Shown here: piece by piece, positions 9,142-18,448 of the stretch
Position numbering within the stretch: position 1 is the stretch's first letter
Layout of the letters: every line of letters begins with the position of its first letter
Assembly: GCA_040218875.1 (NCBI GenBank)
Contig: JAVJQP010000076.1
DNA: 64,000 nt
DNA from: Coleofasciculus sp937127375
Lineage (GTDB): Bacteria; Cyanobacteriota; Cyanobacteriia; Cyanobacteriales; Coleofasciculaceae
Direction: 5' to 3' (one strand)
The notes under the pieces: model-generated
Databases searched by the model: none
What the model saw: the letters and a program-made list of their open reading frames with translations, nothing else
What the model was told of the DNA's origin: nothing
Position numbers and translations under genes: made by a program

Positions 9142-10647
9142 ATGAAGCTACATGACTTACTAAGGGCAATTCCTAACGTGGTGGAAATGCCGAATCATCC
9201 AGCACTTGATGCCCAAATCACAGGAATCTGTACAAATTCCCACGCCTGTCAACCTGGCAATTTGTTTATTGGTATGCCCGGAACCCGTGTCGATGGTGGA
9301 GACTTTTGGCAAAGTGCGATCGCCTCTGGTGCTGTCGCGGCGTTAATTTCTCCCCCAGCGGCACAAAAACACCCACCTCAGCCAAAACCTGATGCTGAAC
9401 CGCCCTGTATTATTTGTGCCACTGATATGACAGTCGCCTGCGCCCAAGCAGCGACGGCGTTCTATAACTACCCCACCCGCCAGCTTCAGTTAGTGGGTGT
9501 CACGGGTACGAATGGCAAAACTACTACCACCCATCTAATTGAATTTCTCCTCACCCAAGCCCAGCGTCCCACTGCCCTTTTTGGTACCCTTTATGCCCGA
9601 TGGCAAGGATTTTCCCAAACGGCGGTTCACACCACACCGTTTCCCGTAGAATTGCAACAGCAGTTACATTCAGCCGTAGCAGCAGGCTGTGAGTTAGGGG
9701 TGATGGAAGTCAGTTCCCATGCCTTGGCACAAGGTCGGGTGTTAGGCTGTGAGTTTGATGTCGCTGTATTTACCAATCTCACCCAAGACCATTTGGATTT
9801 CCACCGCGATATGGAGGATTATTTCGCGGCAAAGGCATTATTGTTTAATTCCGATTATCTCCACGGCAAAGCAATTATTAATGCCGATGATCCGTATGGT
9901 AAGCGCTTAATCGAAAAAGTTGGACGCGATCGCACTTGGAGTTACTCGGTTCAAGATTCCTCGGCAGATTTGTATACGAGTGACTTGACTTATACACTAA
10001 TTGGTGTTAAAGGAACGCTGCATACGCCAATGGGTGAAGTGACGTTCAATTCTCCCCTGGTGGGTCAGTACAATTTGTCCAACGTGTTAGCTGCCGTTGG
10101 TGCAGTGTTAAATTTAGGGTTAGATCTAAAAACAGTAGTCACCGCCTTAAACCAATTTCCGGGAGTACCGGGGCGGATGGAACGGGTGCAACTTCAACCG
10201 GATCAGGATATTAGCGTAATTGTCGATTATGCCCATACACCAGATAGTTTAGAGAACCTGCTCAAAGCCTCCCGACCCTTTATTCAGGGGAGAATGATTT
10301 GCGTATTTGGATGTGGAGGCGATCGCGATCGCACCAAGCGTCCGAAGATGGGAAAAATTGGTGCAGAATTAGCCGATGTCGCCGTGGTGACCTCCGATAA
10401 TCCTCGTACTGAAGACCCAGAACGGATTATTCAAGATATCTTAGAAGGGATTCCAGCGACTGTAGAGCCAATCGTAATTAGCGATCGCGCCACAGCGATT
10501 CGCACTGCTATCTTAGACGCCAAACCGGGTGATGGGGTGTTAATTGCCGGAAAAGGTCACGAAGACTATCAAATATTAGGAACGGAAAAAATCAACTTCG
10601 ATGACCGTGAACAAGCGCGAGAGGCTCTAGAACGCCGATTTAGTTGA
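9142..10647 (+). CDS. murE: UDP-MurNAc-L-Ala-D-Glu:meso-DAP ligase
   Basis: Cytoplasmic ATP-dependent ligase that adds meso-diaminopimelate to UDP-MurNAc-dipeptide in peptidoglycan synthesis. It has the ATP-binding loop GVTGTNGKTTT (about residue 118), the Mur family motif LTQDHLDFH, and DNPRTEDP, whose DNPR is the meso-DAP selecting motif. GKGHEDYQ follows near the end. The frame is open from a TTG at 9103, but the ATG at 9142 has GAGGAG (9127-9132) nine bases upstream and begins the conserved MKLHDLL, so it is chosen. This gives 501 residues, normal for MurE. Confidence 0.96.
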   Translation: MKLHDLLRAIPNVVEMPNHPALDAQITGICTNSHACQPGNLFIGMPGTRVDGGDFWQSAIASGAVAALISPPAAQKHPPQPKPDAEPPCIICATDMTVACAQAATAFYNYPTRQLQLVGVTGTNGKTTTTHLIEFLLTQAQRPTALFGTLYARWQGFSQTAVHTTPFPVELQQQLHSAVAAGCELGVMEVSSHALAQGRVLGCEFDVAVFTNLTQDHLDFHRDMEDYFAAKALLFNSDYLHGKAIINADDPYGKRLIEKVGRDRTWSYSVQDSSADLYTSDLTYTLIGVKGTLHTPMGEVTFNSPLVGQYNLSNVLAAVGAVLNLGLDLKTVVTALNQFPGVPGRMERVQLQPDQDISVIVDYAHTPDSLENLLKASRPFIQGRMICVFGCGGDRDRTKRPKMGKIGAELADVAVVTSDNPRTEDPERIIQDILEGIPATVEPIVISDRATAIRTAILDAKPGDGVLIAGKGHEDYQILGTEKINFDDREQAREALERRFS

Positions 10648-10804
10648 TTTGTCATTGGTCATTGGTCATTCATTTGTCATTACGTGAAGTCGGGGCGGGT
10701 TTAGTTACATCTGGGTGTAACCAAAAAGATAGTAGTAAAACCCGCCCCTACACAATCTCCCCCATCTCCTGATAACTGATAACTGATAACTGATAACTGA
10801 TAAC
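10645..10804. repeat. Composite of heptamer repeats and a palindromic element
   Basis: Three repeat types sit side by side: TTGGTCA/TTTGTCA heptamers at about 10648-10682, an inverted repeat with arms GGGGCGGGTTT and AAAACCCGCCCC (10692-10748), and five exact TGATAAC heptamers (10770-10804). The block separates murE from the kinase gene and leaves about 20 bp before its ATG. Confidence 0.85.
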
Positions 10805-10826
10805 TCCCCCACAACCCCGCACCCTA

Positions 10827-12227
10827 ATGAACCCACCACCGACACCGGATTTGTCCCTTTACCAGCTAGCGCTGGATAATTTGACAACACCTCAGTCTCT
10901 CTCAATCAGTCCAGTGGGACTCAAAACCTTGATTGGAGCTATGGTTGATGTCCTGATTGAAGAAAAAATCCCCGCCACAATCTGGGTGAAGTCCCCATCT
11001 GTCGCCGGGTGGCGGGAGGAACTGTGGCGGTATCGACAACAGAGGGGTATTCCGCAAACCCTCTATTGGTGTAACTGTGTTGGTGAAGTCTCTGATGCGA
11101 TCGCGATTCAGGATGACCCAGCCGTTAACTCGGATGCTCAACTGTTCCCAATTCAGCTAGCCGCCGGAAGCCAGCTTAAACGCGAATCGTTTTTATTAGT
11201 TCTGTCTGAGCAATTGACCACTCTGATTGTGGCATATCAGCTACCTGAGGGAGAAACTTCTCATCAGTCTCAGTCATGGCTGGCTATTTGTACATTTGAA
11301 CGACGAGTGATCTATCGGGTGTTGCAGGGGCTCAGAGGAAGTATTGCGATCGCGGATAGTACGCCTGATGATCTACTTGCTGGAGCGGACAACCGATTTT
11401 CCTTGGTTCAAGCAACAGATGAGAAGACGTTAATCACCCAGGTATTAGTTAAACAATTACAACGAACGGCGGAAATTCTCCAGTCAGGAACAATGGCTGA
11501 ATCGGGACAGGATAGCGCCATTACCCAATTAACCCATCACCTCAGCCATAAAGACGAACTCCTACGGCGAGTGGCGCAGGAACTGAAAACTCCATTAACG
11601 AATATGAAAACAGCGCTGAGTCTCTTGGAATCGCCTCAACTCAAACTCGCCCAGCGTCAACGTTACCTACAGCTTCTCAATAGTGAATGCGATCGGCAAA
11701 ATTCATTAATTGTGGGATTGTTGGATTTAGTTGAAGCCGATGAACCCCAAGCGGGAGTCAAATCTGTCGTGGAATTGGCAGAAATTATTCCCGGTGTGGT
11801 GAGTACCTATCAACCATTGGCTCAAGAGAAAGGAATTCAAGTCGGTTATACGATCCCGGCTGATCTACCCAGCGTTTCCTGTTTAGAAACCTGGTTACGG
11901 CAAATCGCCATTAATTTACTGCACAATAGTCTCAAATTTACTCCCGCCGGAGGTCAAGTGAGGGTACTGGGAAGTCTTCAGGGGGAATATGTTCAGTTGG
12001 CATTTACTGATACAGGAAACGGAATTGCAGCCAGTGAAATTCCCAAGATTTTTGATAGTTTTTATCGAGGACGCCCCATTCCTGGGGAAGAAATGGGAGC
12101 GGGTTTGGGATTGACCATTGTGCAGCAATTATTATTACGTTGTGGAGGTTCGATTTCGGTAACCAGTCAAGTAGGGAAAGGATCGACATTTAAAGTATTA
12201 TTGCCTGTTGTTGGTGATGCTCAATGA
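10827..12227 (+). CDS. DICT-domain sensor histidine kinase, atypical H-box
   Basis: 466 residues: an N-terminal DICT-type sensory region (about 5-190), a dimerisation helix pair and a HATPase_c domain. ATP-lid motifs are intact: N-box INLLHNSLKF (about 360), G1 DTGNGIA (about 394), F-box FDSFYRG and G2 GAGLGLTI (about 423). The H-box reads VAQELKTPLTNM, so Gln251 (codon CAG at 11577-11579) stands where the phosphoacceptor His of HELRTPL is expected. It may act as a pseudokinase or as a phosphatase-type partner. No membrane helix or adjacent response regulator is present. Confidence 0.85.
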   Translation: MNPPPTPDLSLYQLALDNLTTPQSLSISPVGLKTLIGAMVDVLIEEKIPATIWVKSPSVAGWREELWRYRQQRGIPQTLYWCNCVGEVSDAIAIQDDPAVNSDAQLFPIQLAAGSQLKRESFLLVLSEQLTTLIVAYQLPEGETSHQSQSWLAICTFERRVIYRVLQGLRGSIAIADSTPDDLLAGADNRFSLVQATDEKTLITQVLVKQLQRTAEILQSGTMAESGQDSAITQLTHHLSHKDELLRRVAQELKTPLTNMKTALSLLESPQLKLAQRQRYLQLLNSECDRQNSLIVGLLDLVEADEPQAGVKSVVELAEIIPGVVSTYQPLAQEKGIQVGYTIPADLPSVSCLETWLRQIAINLLHNSLKFTPAGGQVRVLGSLQGEYVQLAFTDTGNGIAASEIPKIFDSFYRGRPIPGEEMGAGLGLTIVQQLLLRCGGSISVTSQVGKGSTFKVLLPVVGDAQ

Positions 12228-12354
12228 GACAGGTTGTAAAAATACTGGCAAGTTTTACCTCACTTTTGGTCAATTCCTGAACTATCGCTGTTACGCTAGT
12301 AGTCAACCCAGAATTGTAACAGGCTAAAGCCCGTACTACAAACTACGAACTCAA

Positions 12355-13134
12355 TCACTTGCCTGACAGCTTAACCATACCAATTCCACCGAAGTAAAGA
12401 CCGATGACAGCACCAGCGAGTAAGCTTTGAGTCAGAGGATCAGTGGAAGGAGTTAGTACAGCACCGAGAATCACTGCACCTAAAATAACAATCCGCCAAC
12501 CAGAAAGCATTTGAGAGGATGAAACAATACCTAAATTTCCCAATAGAATTTGAATAATTGGTACTTGAAAAGCTATCCCCGTGCTGAACATGAGCAGCAG
12601 GACAAATTCAAAATACCGTTCAATTGACCAAGCTTGCTCAACTACATCAGCGCCGTAACTAATAAAGAATTTCAGCGCGGCGGGAATTAAAGCAATGTAG
12701 GAAAATGCTAACCCGACGAAAAACAGAATACTTGATCCTAAAACCACAGGTGCAATCAAGCGTCGTTCGCGGCGAGTCAGCCCAGGTAAGACAAACTGAA
12801 TCACTTGGTAAAGAATGAAAGGCGTCGCCACTAGCAAACCACTGTAACCCGCTACTTTTATGGATACAAAGAAGTATTCACCGGGAGCTAATTGCAAAAA
12901 CTTAACGCCTTGAGCCGGGATTTCCAATAACTGGACAATGTATTTAACCGCCACAAAGCAGCCAATAGCACCAACGGCTACAGCCAGCAGCGAATAAAAA
13001 ATCCGCCGCCGCAACTCTTCTAAGTGATCAAACAGTGACATCTCGACATCATTGGGAAGTTCGTCGAGGTTGTCGGTTTCACTGGTGTCGGGTTGCTGGG
13101 GTAACGTTTCTACGTCAGGCGTCATAGTTGGCAA
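12355..13134 (-). CDS. tatC: Sec-independent translocase subunit TatC
   Basis: The 259-residue integral membrane core of the twin-arginine translocase, which receives folded precursor proteins. About 25 acidic/polar residues precede the family start MSLFDHLEELRRRIF. Six membrane segments follow, with the conserved loop after helix 1-2 (GEYFFVSIKVAGYSG), the FE of ERYFEFVLLLMFSTGIAFQ and the final helices. The ATG of this long form is accepted; an internal ATG before SLFDHLEELRRR is also possible. No tatA/B lies next to it. Confidence 0.95.
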   Translation of the reverse strand: MPTMTPDVETLPQQPDTSETDNLDELPNDVEMSLFDHLEELRRRIFYSLLAVAVGAIGCFVAVKYIVQLLEIPAQGVKFLQLAPGEYFFVSIKVAGYSGLLVATPFILYQVIQFVLPGLTRRERRLIAPVVLGSSILFFVGLAFSYIALIPAALKFFISYGADVVEQAWSIERYFEFVLLLMFSTGIAFQVPIIQILLGNLGIVSSSQMLSGWRIVILGAVILGAVLTPSTDPLTQSLLAGAVIGLYFGGIGMVKLSGK

Positions 13135-13189
13135 AGTTGGATGGTAGTTTGTTGACTATTGTACCGATCGCGAGATGAGGATGCAGGGG

Positions 13190-13488
13190 AGCGGAGGGGC
13201 GGAGGGGCTGGGGGAGATAAGGGAGATGGGGAATACCTCGCCTCGACCCTTCGACAAGCTCAGGGCATCGCTTACCTCGGCTTACTTCGGCTTCGCTCAG
13301 TAACACGCTCGGTAACACGCTCGGTGTGTCAGATGAGGGAGATGGGGAAGCAATTGGAACGTCTATTGTAGGGGCGGGTTTTACCGCTAACGTTTGGTTT
13401 TGACCCTGATATCCCTAAACCCGCCCCGACAGAGTGCAAGCAGTTTTCAACAAAGGACAAATGACAAAAGACAAATGACGAATGACAA
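13190..13488. repeat. Composite repeat block: G-rich array, palindrome, heptamers
   Basis: From left to right: a short G-rich array (GGGGAGAT-like, about 13190-13230), a stretch resembling the dispersed CTTCGACAAGCTCAGGG repeat (about 13248-13310) and the palindromic element GGGGCGGGTTTTACC to CTAAACCCGCCCC (13371-13427). AGAGTGC follows, then TGACAAA/TGACGAA heptamers (13452-13488). The same order of modules recurs at about 60470-60890. No gene is seen here. Confidence 0.8.
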
Positions 13489-13923
13489 CTAAGGACGAAT
13501 ACCAAATTCACTCAAACGCTGTTCTAACTCTCCGAGTAAAGTATCTACATCTTTACCCAGTTCCTCAAAACACACTGGAGGCGGAGATTCCGGTTCAAAA
13601 TGAATTAATTTAATTTGGTCATTACCAATTCCAATCATTAAAACTTCTTTATCCGGTTGGTGAGCATTGACAATACCTATCATTTCCTGAAGATAGTTCT
13701 CAACCTTTTGATTCAGTTTTTCCAGCGCTGCTTTGGGACAATAGACAAAATGGGGTCTAGGTTTCAGGTCAATTCCTATCGTTTCGTCGCTTTCGCCCTT
13801 CTCTAGAAAGAGTCCCCATGACAGCGCCGCCAGTTCCTTACTATGTTTTTTAGCAAACTGATTTAGCTTAACTTTCCACTGCTTCTCTGGCTTATTCGGC
13901 TGAGGTTTACTGAACATAATCAT
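13489..13923 (-). CDS. Conserved cyanobacterial protein, possibly CcmS-like
   Basis: About 144 residues, soluble, no signal peptide. It has the striking conserved-looking stretches ELAALSWGLFLEKGESDET, PHFVYCPKAALEKLN and EVLMIGIGNDQIKLIHFEPE. From memory these resemble the beta-carboxysome assembly chaperone CcmS, but I hold that only tentatively. The frame is open from a TTG at 13932; the ATG at 13923 (MIMFSKP) is preferred, and one at 13917 is possible. Upstream lies a heptamer array. No carboxysome genes are nearby. Confidence 0.65.
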   Translation of the reverse strand: MIMFSKPQPNKPEKQWKVKLNQFAKKHSKELAALSWGLFLEKGESDETIGIDLKPRPHFVYCPKAALEKLNQKVENYLQEMIGIVNAHQPDKEVLMIGIGNDQIKLIHFEPESPPPVCFEELGKDVDTLLGELEQRLSEFGIRP

Positions 13924-13937
13924 GGTTGACAATCCCC

Positions 13938-13992
13938 AATGACTAATGACTAATGACTAATGACTAATGACTAATGACTAATGACTAATGAC
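13938..13992. repeat. TGACTAA heptamer array
   Basis: Seven consecutive exact TGACTAA units (13940-13988) plus partial ends fill the whole gap between two minus-strand genes. This is a cyanobacterial short tandemly repeated repetitive (STRR) sequence. It leaves no room for a separate promoter outside the repeat for the downstream gene. Confidence 0.95.
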
Positions 13993-15762
13993 TTATTTAA
14001 CACCAGACTGAACACGCCAAAGCATCGCATAAATAGCTTGTTGTGCCAGTAATTCTTCATGGGTGCCTTGTTCAACTAATTTACCTTTATCCATAACATA
14101 AATACAATCAGCATTGCGTACTGTAGACAAGCGATGAGCGATCGCGATCGTGGTTCGGTTTTGGGTAATCTTCTCTAGCGATCGCTGAATGGCGGCTTCT
14201 GTCTCATTATCCACGGCGGAGGTGGCTTCATCGAGGATCAGCACCGGGGGATTTTTTAAGATAGCACGGGCAATTGCTAGTCGCTGCTGTTGTCCACCGG
14301 ATAACTTTTGTCCTCTCTCCCCGATAATTGTGTCGTAGCTTTGGGGGAGTTGGCAGATAAATTCATCGGCTTCGGCAATTTCGGCGGCGGCTTCTACCTC
14401 AGATAGCGTGACATTAAAACTACCATAAGTAATATTTTCCCGCACTGTGCCATGAAACAAAAATACATCTTGGCTAACTAAACCAATGGCTTGGCGTAAA
14501 TCAGCTAACTGAAGCTGACGCAGGTCAATTCCATCTAGGGTTATGGTTCCGTCTTGGACTTCATAGAGTCTCAATAATAACTTGACTAGGGTACTTTTCC
14601 CGGAACCCGTCGCACCGACAATGGCAATGGTTTTTCCCGCTGGAATATGCAGGGAAAGATTTTTTATCACAGGATGGCGTCCCTGGTAGGAAAAGGTAAT
14701 ATTTTTTAACGCTAATTCACCCCGCACCTGAGTTACAGGTAAGGAAATCTCGCCTGAATGCATCGTAATCGGTGTATCTAACAAATTCATCACCCTGGTT
14801 GTAGACGCCATCGCTCGTTGATAGAGATCAAGGGTTTGTCCTAATCGGGTGAGGGGCCACAGTAAGCGTTGCGTGAGAAATACTAACACGCTATAGGTAC
14901 CGACGGCTAATCTCCCAGCTACGGCTTCCATCCCCCCATAGATAAGAATTCCGATAAAGCCCAATAAGATGAGGATACGAATTAATGGCACAAACGCCGC
15001 CGAGAGTGCGATCGCGCGACGGTTACTTTGGCGATAGGCTTCACTTTGGGCGCTGATGCGCTGGATTTCATACGCTTCCGCCGTAAAGCTTTTAATTGTG
15101 GTGATTCCGGTCAAATTATTTGCCAATTGCCCATTGAGTAAACTCACCTTTTCCCGAACCTCAGCATAACGGGGGGCAAGGCGGCGCTGAAAAGCGATGG
15201 AACCCCAGAGAATAAACGGCATGGGTAGAAGCGCCATCCAAGCCACGCCAGGTGCCAGAATTAAGAAGGCGACACCAATAATCACAACGGTTGTAGATAC
15301 CTGGAGAATTTCATTCGCGCCAACATCTAGAAAGCGTTCCAGTTGGTTGATATCATCGTTGAGAATCGACATCAACCGACCCGTACTCCTATCCTCAAAA
15401 TAAGCCAAGTCTAACGATTGTAAGTGGGCGTAAGCATCTAAGCGCAAATCATGCTGAATCGTCTGTGCCAGATTGCGCCAGAGTCGGCTGTAGGCATATT
15501 CAAACAGGGATTCTAATCCCCAGATGATCAGACTCAGCCCCGCCAGAATCAACAGTTGAGTGAAGATATCAGTGACGCCGAGTTGGGCGATGAGAGAATC
15601 TTCTTTCTGAACCACCACATCCACCGCCGCACCAATTAAAGCGGGTGGCGCTAAGTCAAAGATTTTATTCAGAATCGAACACGCGATCGCCTGCCTGATT
15701 TCCGTGCGATAGTTATGACCGTAGGCAAATAGGCGTTTGAGTGGTGATTTGTCATTTGTCAT
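13993..15762 (-). CDS. ABC exporter, fused membrane and ATPase domains
   Basis: A 589-residue half-transporter, expected to work as a dimer. The six-helix exporter domain covers about residues 15-310. The ATPase domain has Walker A GATGSGKST, signature LSGGQQQRLAIARAI, Walker B VLILDEATSAVD and the switch His in AHRLST. It belongs to the MsbA/multidrug-lipid exporter class; the substrate cannot be read from sequence. The start codon and first residues (MTNDK) are formed by a TGACAAA heptamer repeat array (15747-15797), and no better start exists before the first membrane helix. Confidence 0.9.
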   Translation of the reverse strand: MTNDKSPLKRLFAYGHNYRTEIRQAIACSILNKIFDLAPPALIGAAVDVVVQKEDSLIAQLGVTDIFTQLLILAGLSLIIWGLESLFEYAYSRLWRNLAQTIQHDLRLDAYAHLQSLDLAYFEDRSTGRLMSILNDDINQLERFLDVGANEILQVSTTVVIIGVAFLILAPGVAWMALLPMPFILWGSIAFQRRLAPRYAEVREKVSLLNGQLANNLTGITTIKSFTAEAYEIQRISAQSEAYRQSNRRAIALSAAFVPLIRILILLGFIGILIYGGMEAVAGRLAVGTYSVLVFLTQRLLWPLTRLGQTLDLYQRAMASTTRVMNLLDTPITMHSGEISLPVTQVRGELALKNITFSYQGRHPVIKNLSLHIPAGKTIAIVGATGSGKSTLVKLLLRLYEVQDGTITLDGIDLRQLQLADLRQAIGLVSQDVFLFHGTVRENITYGSFNVTLSEVEAAAEIAEADEFICQLPQSYDTIIGERGQKLSGGQQQRLAIARAILKNPPVLILDEATSAVDNETEAAIQRSLEKITQNRTTIAIAHRLSTVRNADCIYVMDKGKLVEQGTHEELLAQQAIYAMLWRVQSGVK

Positions 15763-15866
15763 TTGTCATTTGTCATTTGTCATTTGTCATTCGTCATATC
15801 TCCCCCATCTTCCCCATCACCCCCATCTCCTGATAACTGATAACTGCTCACTGATAACTGATAACT
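15747..15866. repeat. Two heptamer arrays (TTTGTCA and TGATAAC)
   Basis: TTTGTCA units (15747-15797) overlap the start of the ABC exporter gene. After a C-rich spacer, TGATAAC units (15831-15866, one imperfect) follow. The left array supplies the gene's initiation codon on the minus strand. Confidence 0.9.
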
Positions 15867-16172
15867 CCCCCATCTCCCCTCTTGCCTATTTTCTGAGAAT
15901 CCGTAAGATAAGTATATTTACTTGACCGAGTTATGTGAAGGTTGTATGAAGCTCAATTTCACAGAGACTTCGGCAACCCCCCATAACCTCGTGTTTTGTT
16001 CCAATTTAATTATGATATTTCGATAAAGATTGCGGGTAAGGCTTACCATCTCCAGAAAGGGGTGGCATGATGATTGATAGGACTCAGGGCATCACCAGTA
16101 AGCTATAGGCGATCGCTTCCTTACCCTCAATCACAAATTTTTTGACCACTTACAGGGTATTACGAGCAAGCA
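15867..16172. other. About 300 bp without a recognisable gene
   Basis: Divergent intergenic region between the ABC exporter and a small plus-strand gene. It contains one HIP1-like GCGATCGC, no strong hairpin and no convincing open frame. It probably carries the promoter of the small gene. Confidence 0.5.
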
Positions 16173-16382
16173 ATGATGATTACTAACGCCAACCCCTCGA
16201 TTATTCCTCCCCGAATTGATTATTGCCTGACTGCAACTGAGCAAGGATGGCAATTGACGGCTTGGGAACCTGCTATTGTGGGGGGTAATAGAGTTAAACC
16301 CTATTTATGGAAGTTTAATTCCGAACTCCAAACCCTACAAGAAGCGCATCGAACGCTTCAGCTAATTCTAGGTGAAGGATAG
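16173..16382 (+). CDS. Small hypothetical protein
   Basis: 69 residues, soluble. The composition looks genuine (DYCLTATEQGWQLTAWEPAI, LWKFNSELQTLQEAHRTLQ). No motif was recognised and no function can be given. A second ATG directly follows the first. It stands alone between the repeat-rich spacer and the convergent PPC-domain gene. Confidence 0.5.
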   Translation: MMITNANPSIIPPRIDYCLTATEQGWQLTAWEPAIVGGNRVKPYLWKFNSELQTLQEAHRTLQLILGEG

Positions 16383-16526
16383 TTTTTTATTTTTCAATCG
16401 GCTTTCAGTGACTATCTGAGTGAGCGTGAAGCTCATCCGTTTTGAGTTTATGATCCTAAACGACTGTGATAGAGTGATTTGGCTGGATTTGAGGAATACA
16501 AATTTCGGCTGGTCGTACAGTAAAGT

Positions 16527-16922
16527 TTATTTAAGTTTGATGTCTAGCTCTTTATATCCCGTCGTTTCATCCATCGTTCTCAAAAAGATTAAATCATCGC
16601 TGACGCCCATAATAATTTCAGCCGTCGTATAGATGATACATCCCTCTAGAAGATGCCCTCCGATTGTCTTTCCTTTTTTATCCGACAGAGCAATGTGTAA
16701 GTGGATACCATGGATTGACAGAGTGCCAACGAGGGAAACAATCTCGAAGCGCCGCTTGAAGGCTTGAGCATAATTTTGACCTGCAAAGCGCAGGGTGGCT
16801 TGTTTGAGGCTACCCACAGCCGTAATCATAAACCCAGCTTCAATCTGGTGCTGTTTGACGAAATGCCCTAAACTTGCCTTTAAATCGTCATTTGGTTTTA
16901 AGCGAATCGCAAAAATTTGCAT
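16527..16922 (-). CDS. PPC/DUF296 domain protein
   Basis: 131 residues covering a single PPC (DUF296) domain. The conserved core GFMITAVGSLKQATLRFAG and the LHIALSDKKGKTIGGHL region with the GGH motif are present. In plants this domain is linked to AT-hook DNA-binding proteins. Stand-alone prokaryotic forms are trimeric and of unclear role, so 'DNA-binding' should be taken as a family label only. Divergent from the next small gene with a 42 bp spacer. Confidence 0.85.
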   Translation of the reverse strand: MQIFAIRLKPNDDLKASLGHFVKQHQIEAGFMITAVGSLKQATLRFAGQNYAQAFKRRFEIVSLVGTLSIHGIHLHIALSDKKGKTIGGHLLEGCIIYTTAEIIMGVSDDLIFLRTMDETTGYKELDIKLK

Positions 16923-16964
16923 GGTGTATGATGATGGCGGCAGCGCTAGTTTTAAGTCAGAGCG

Positions 16965-17291
16965 ATGAGAGTTGTAATTACCACCTTTGTGGTAGTATTT
17001 AGCCTAATAGAATTGTCCCAGTGGATGAGCGATTTTATCCTACCCATGCCAGTATTCATTTTGGCAGGAGCGTTACTCGCGATCGCGTCTAACTACGGTA
17101 AATCGCCAGGTTGGTCTATTTCTCTACAACCCAGACAACTCTCAAGCCATCAAACTCAGTCTCCCTCGGTGGAGAGTGCCAATCCAGCATCTAACTCGAC
17201 GGTGCTTAATCCATCATCATCCACATCACTACCTAAACCGCCTCGTTCGATTTCCTTTACGATTCCTCGCCGTTCATCAGGGAATCCATGA
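16965..17291 (+). CDS. Small membrane protein with Ser/Pro-rich tail
   Basis: 108 residues. Residues about 3-45 form one or two hydrophobic segments (FVVVFSLIELSQW, PVFILAGALLAIASNYG). The rest is a hydrophilic Ser/Pro/Gln-rich tail. No known domain. It is divergent from the PPC gene. It could be real but poorly conserved. Confidence 0.45.
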   Translation: MRVVITTFVVVFSLIELSQWMSDFILPMPVFILAGALLAIASNYGKSPGWSISLQPRQLSSHQTQSPSVESANPASNSTVLNPSSSTSLPKPPRSISFTIPRRSSGNP

Positions 17292-17326
17292 TCAAGATTG
17301 TCGGGATTCTCGGAATCATCTCAGTT

Positions 17327-17535
17327 GTAGGGGCGAGTGTAGGGGCGAGTGTAGGGGCGAGTGTAGGGGCGAGTCGCTGCACATAGTAGGCTGTGTAAGA
17401 ATTAACCTATATCGACTCGCCCAATTGCAAATGTACGTGGTGTTAGATAATTACCGATACCGGGCTGGGGGCGACCCGATCAAATTAAAGGTTGGGTGGT
17501 GTCAATTAAATGCGGCGGGTCGCCCCTACAACTTC
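17327..17535. repeat. 12-bp tandem repeat within a palindromic element
   Basis: Four exact copies of GTAGGGGCGAGT fill 17327-17374. Downstream lie matching inverted arms: CGACTCGCCC (about 17413-17422), then GGGCGACCCG and CGGGTCGCCCCTAC (end about 17530). This looks like one or two nested palindromic repeats whose left arm has been amplified. No gene is seen between 17292 and 17575. Confidence 0.8.
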
Positions 17536-17575
17536 TATTATCTATGTTACCGATATCTAATGGGAGGGAAACCCC

Positions 17576-18160
17576 TCAGCGCCCCATATTTCGTTTCATT
17601 TGATCCAACTCTTCATCAGTCTCCCAGCGCTGAAATTGAGTCTCTAAGGGGTCTACACCTGCTCCAATGTTGTAGTTTGAACTCTGGTTCCAAGCCGATT
17701 TCTGCCACTGAGATTGAGATTGAGCTTGGGCTTGAGTGCGGGCAGCTTCTGCTTCTCTGGCTTTGGTATGAACTTCATTGCGGCGGGTTTGAATCTGACG
17801 CTGTAATGCTTTAGTCTGAGCAATTCGCTGTTTAACCCCTTCCATCTTGCCCCAGAGTTGATTCCCTTGATGCAAAAGCGTAGCTTCTCGTTGTTGAGCG
17901 GCTTGGGCTAAATCAGGTCTGCCTTTCGATTGAGCCTTATTCATCCGTTCGTGCCAACGCTGAATCTCTTGGGCAACTCCTAATATTTCCTCCTGTAGGC
18001 GCTTTTGCTGAAGTTGCAAGTCAGCAATGAGCTTTAGTGTGTCTTCTTCTTGTTCCCGTAACTGTTCTTCGAGTGCCTGTAACTCTAAATGGGGATTGTT
18101 GCGGAGAAATTCATCTAGGCGATTTTCCAGAAAGCGATTGAGATCCTCAAATAAACCCAC
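17576..18160 (-). CDS. TIGR04376-family coiled-coil protein
   Basis: 194 residues, almost wholly helical with heptad-like coiled coil (about 25-150). It starts MGLFEDLNRFLENRLDEFLR, typical of the cyanobacterial family TIGR04376, and resembles PspA-type proteins in character. No membrane helix. The C-terminal part is Gln/Ala-rich, then FQRWETDEELDQMKR. Function not established. It is transcribed away from the large repeat protein across a spacer of about 290 bp. Confidence 0.78.
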   Translation of the reverse strand: MGLFEDLNRFLENRLDEFLRNNPHLELQALEEQLREQEEDTLKLIADLQLQQKRLQEEILGVAQEIQRWHERMNKAQSKGRPDLAQAAQQREATLLHQGNQLWGKMEGVKQRIAQTKALQRQIQTRRNEVHTKAREAEAARTQAQAQSQSQWQKSAWNQSSNYNIGAGVDPLETQFQRWETDEELDQMKRNMGR

Positions 18161-18448
18161 TTCTGACTGACTCCTAATACCCGTGCGCTTCGCTAATATG
18201 CTACCTCATCCTTTGGATGTCAGGGAGCTGGGAAAGATGAGGGAGATAACTCAAAACTCAAAACCAATTTGCAAATTACTCTATCGGTGGGCATAAATTT
18301 GCAATTTGCCCATGGATTTCACCCCTTGGGGAGATGATTTTAAGCCTTTAGACAACGATTCTGACAGAAAGACAGGAGGATTTGCCTTTGAGTAGGTAAT
18401 CCTATTCCGGTCATCGTTAACACAACCGAAACAACGAGGAAGAACATT

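Noticed and set aside
17176..17814. 212-codon plus-strand frame
   Set aside because: Runs through the 12-bp tandem repeat and antisense to the TIGR04376-type gene; composition not protein-like.
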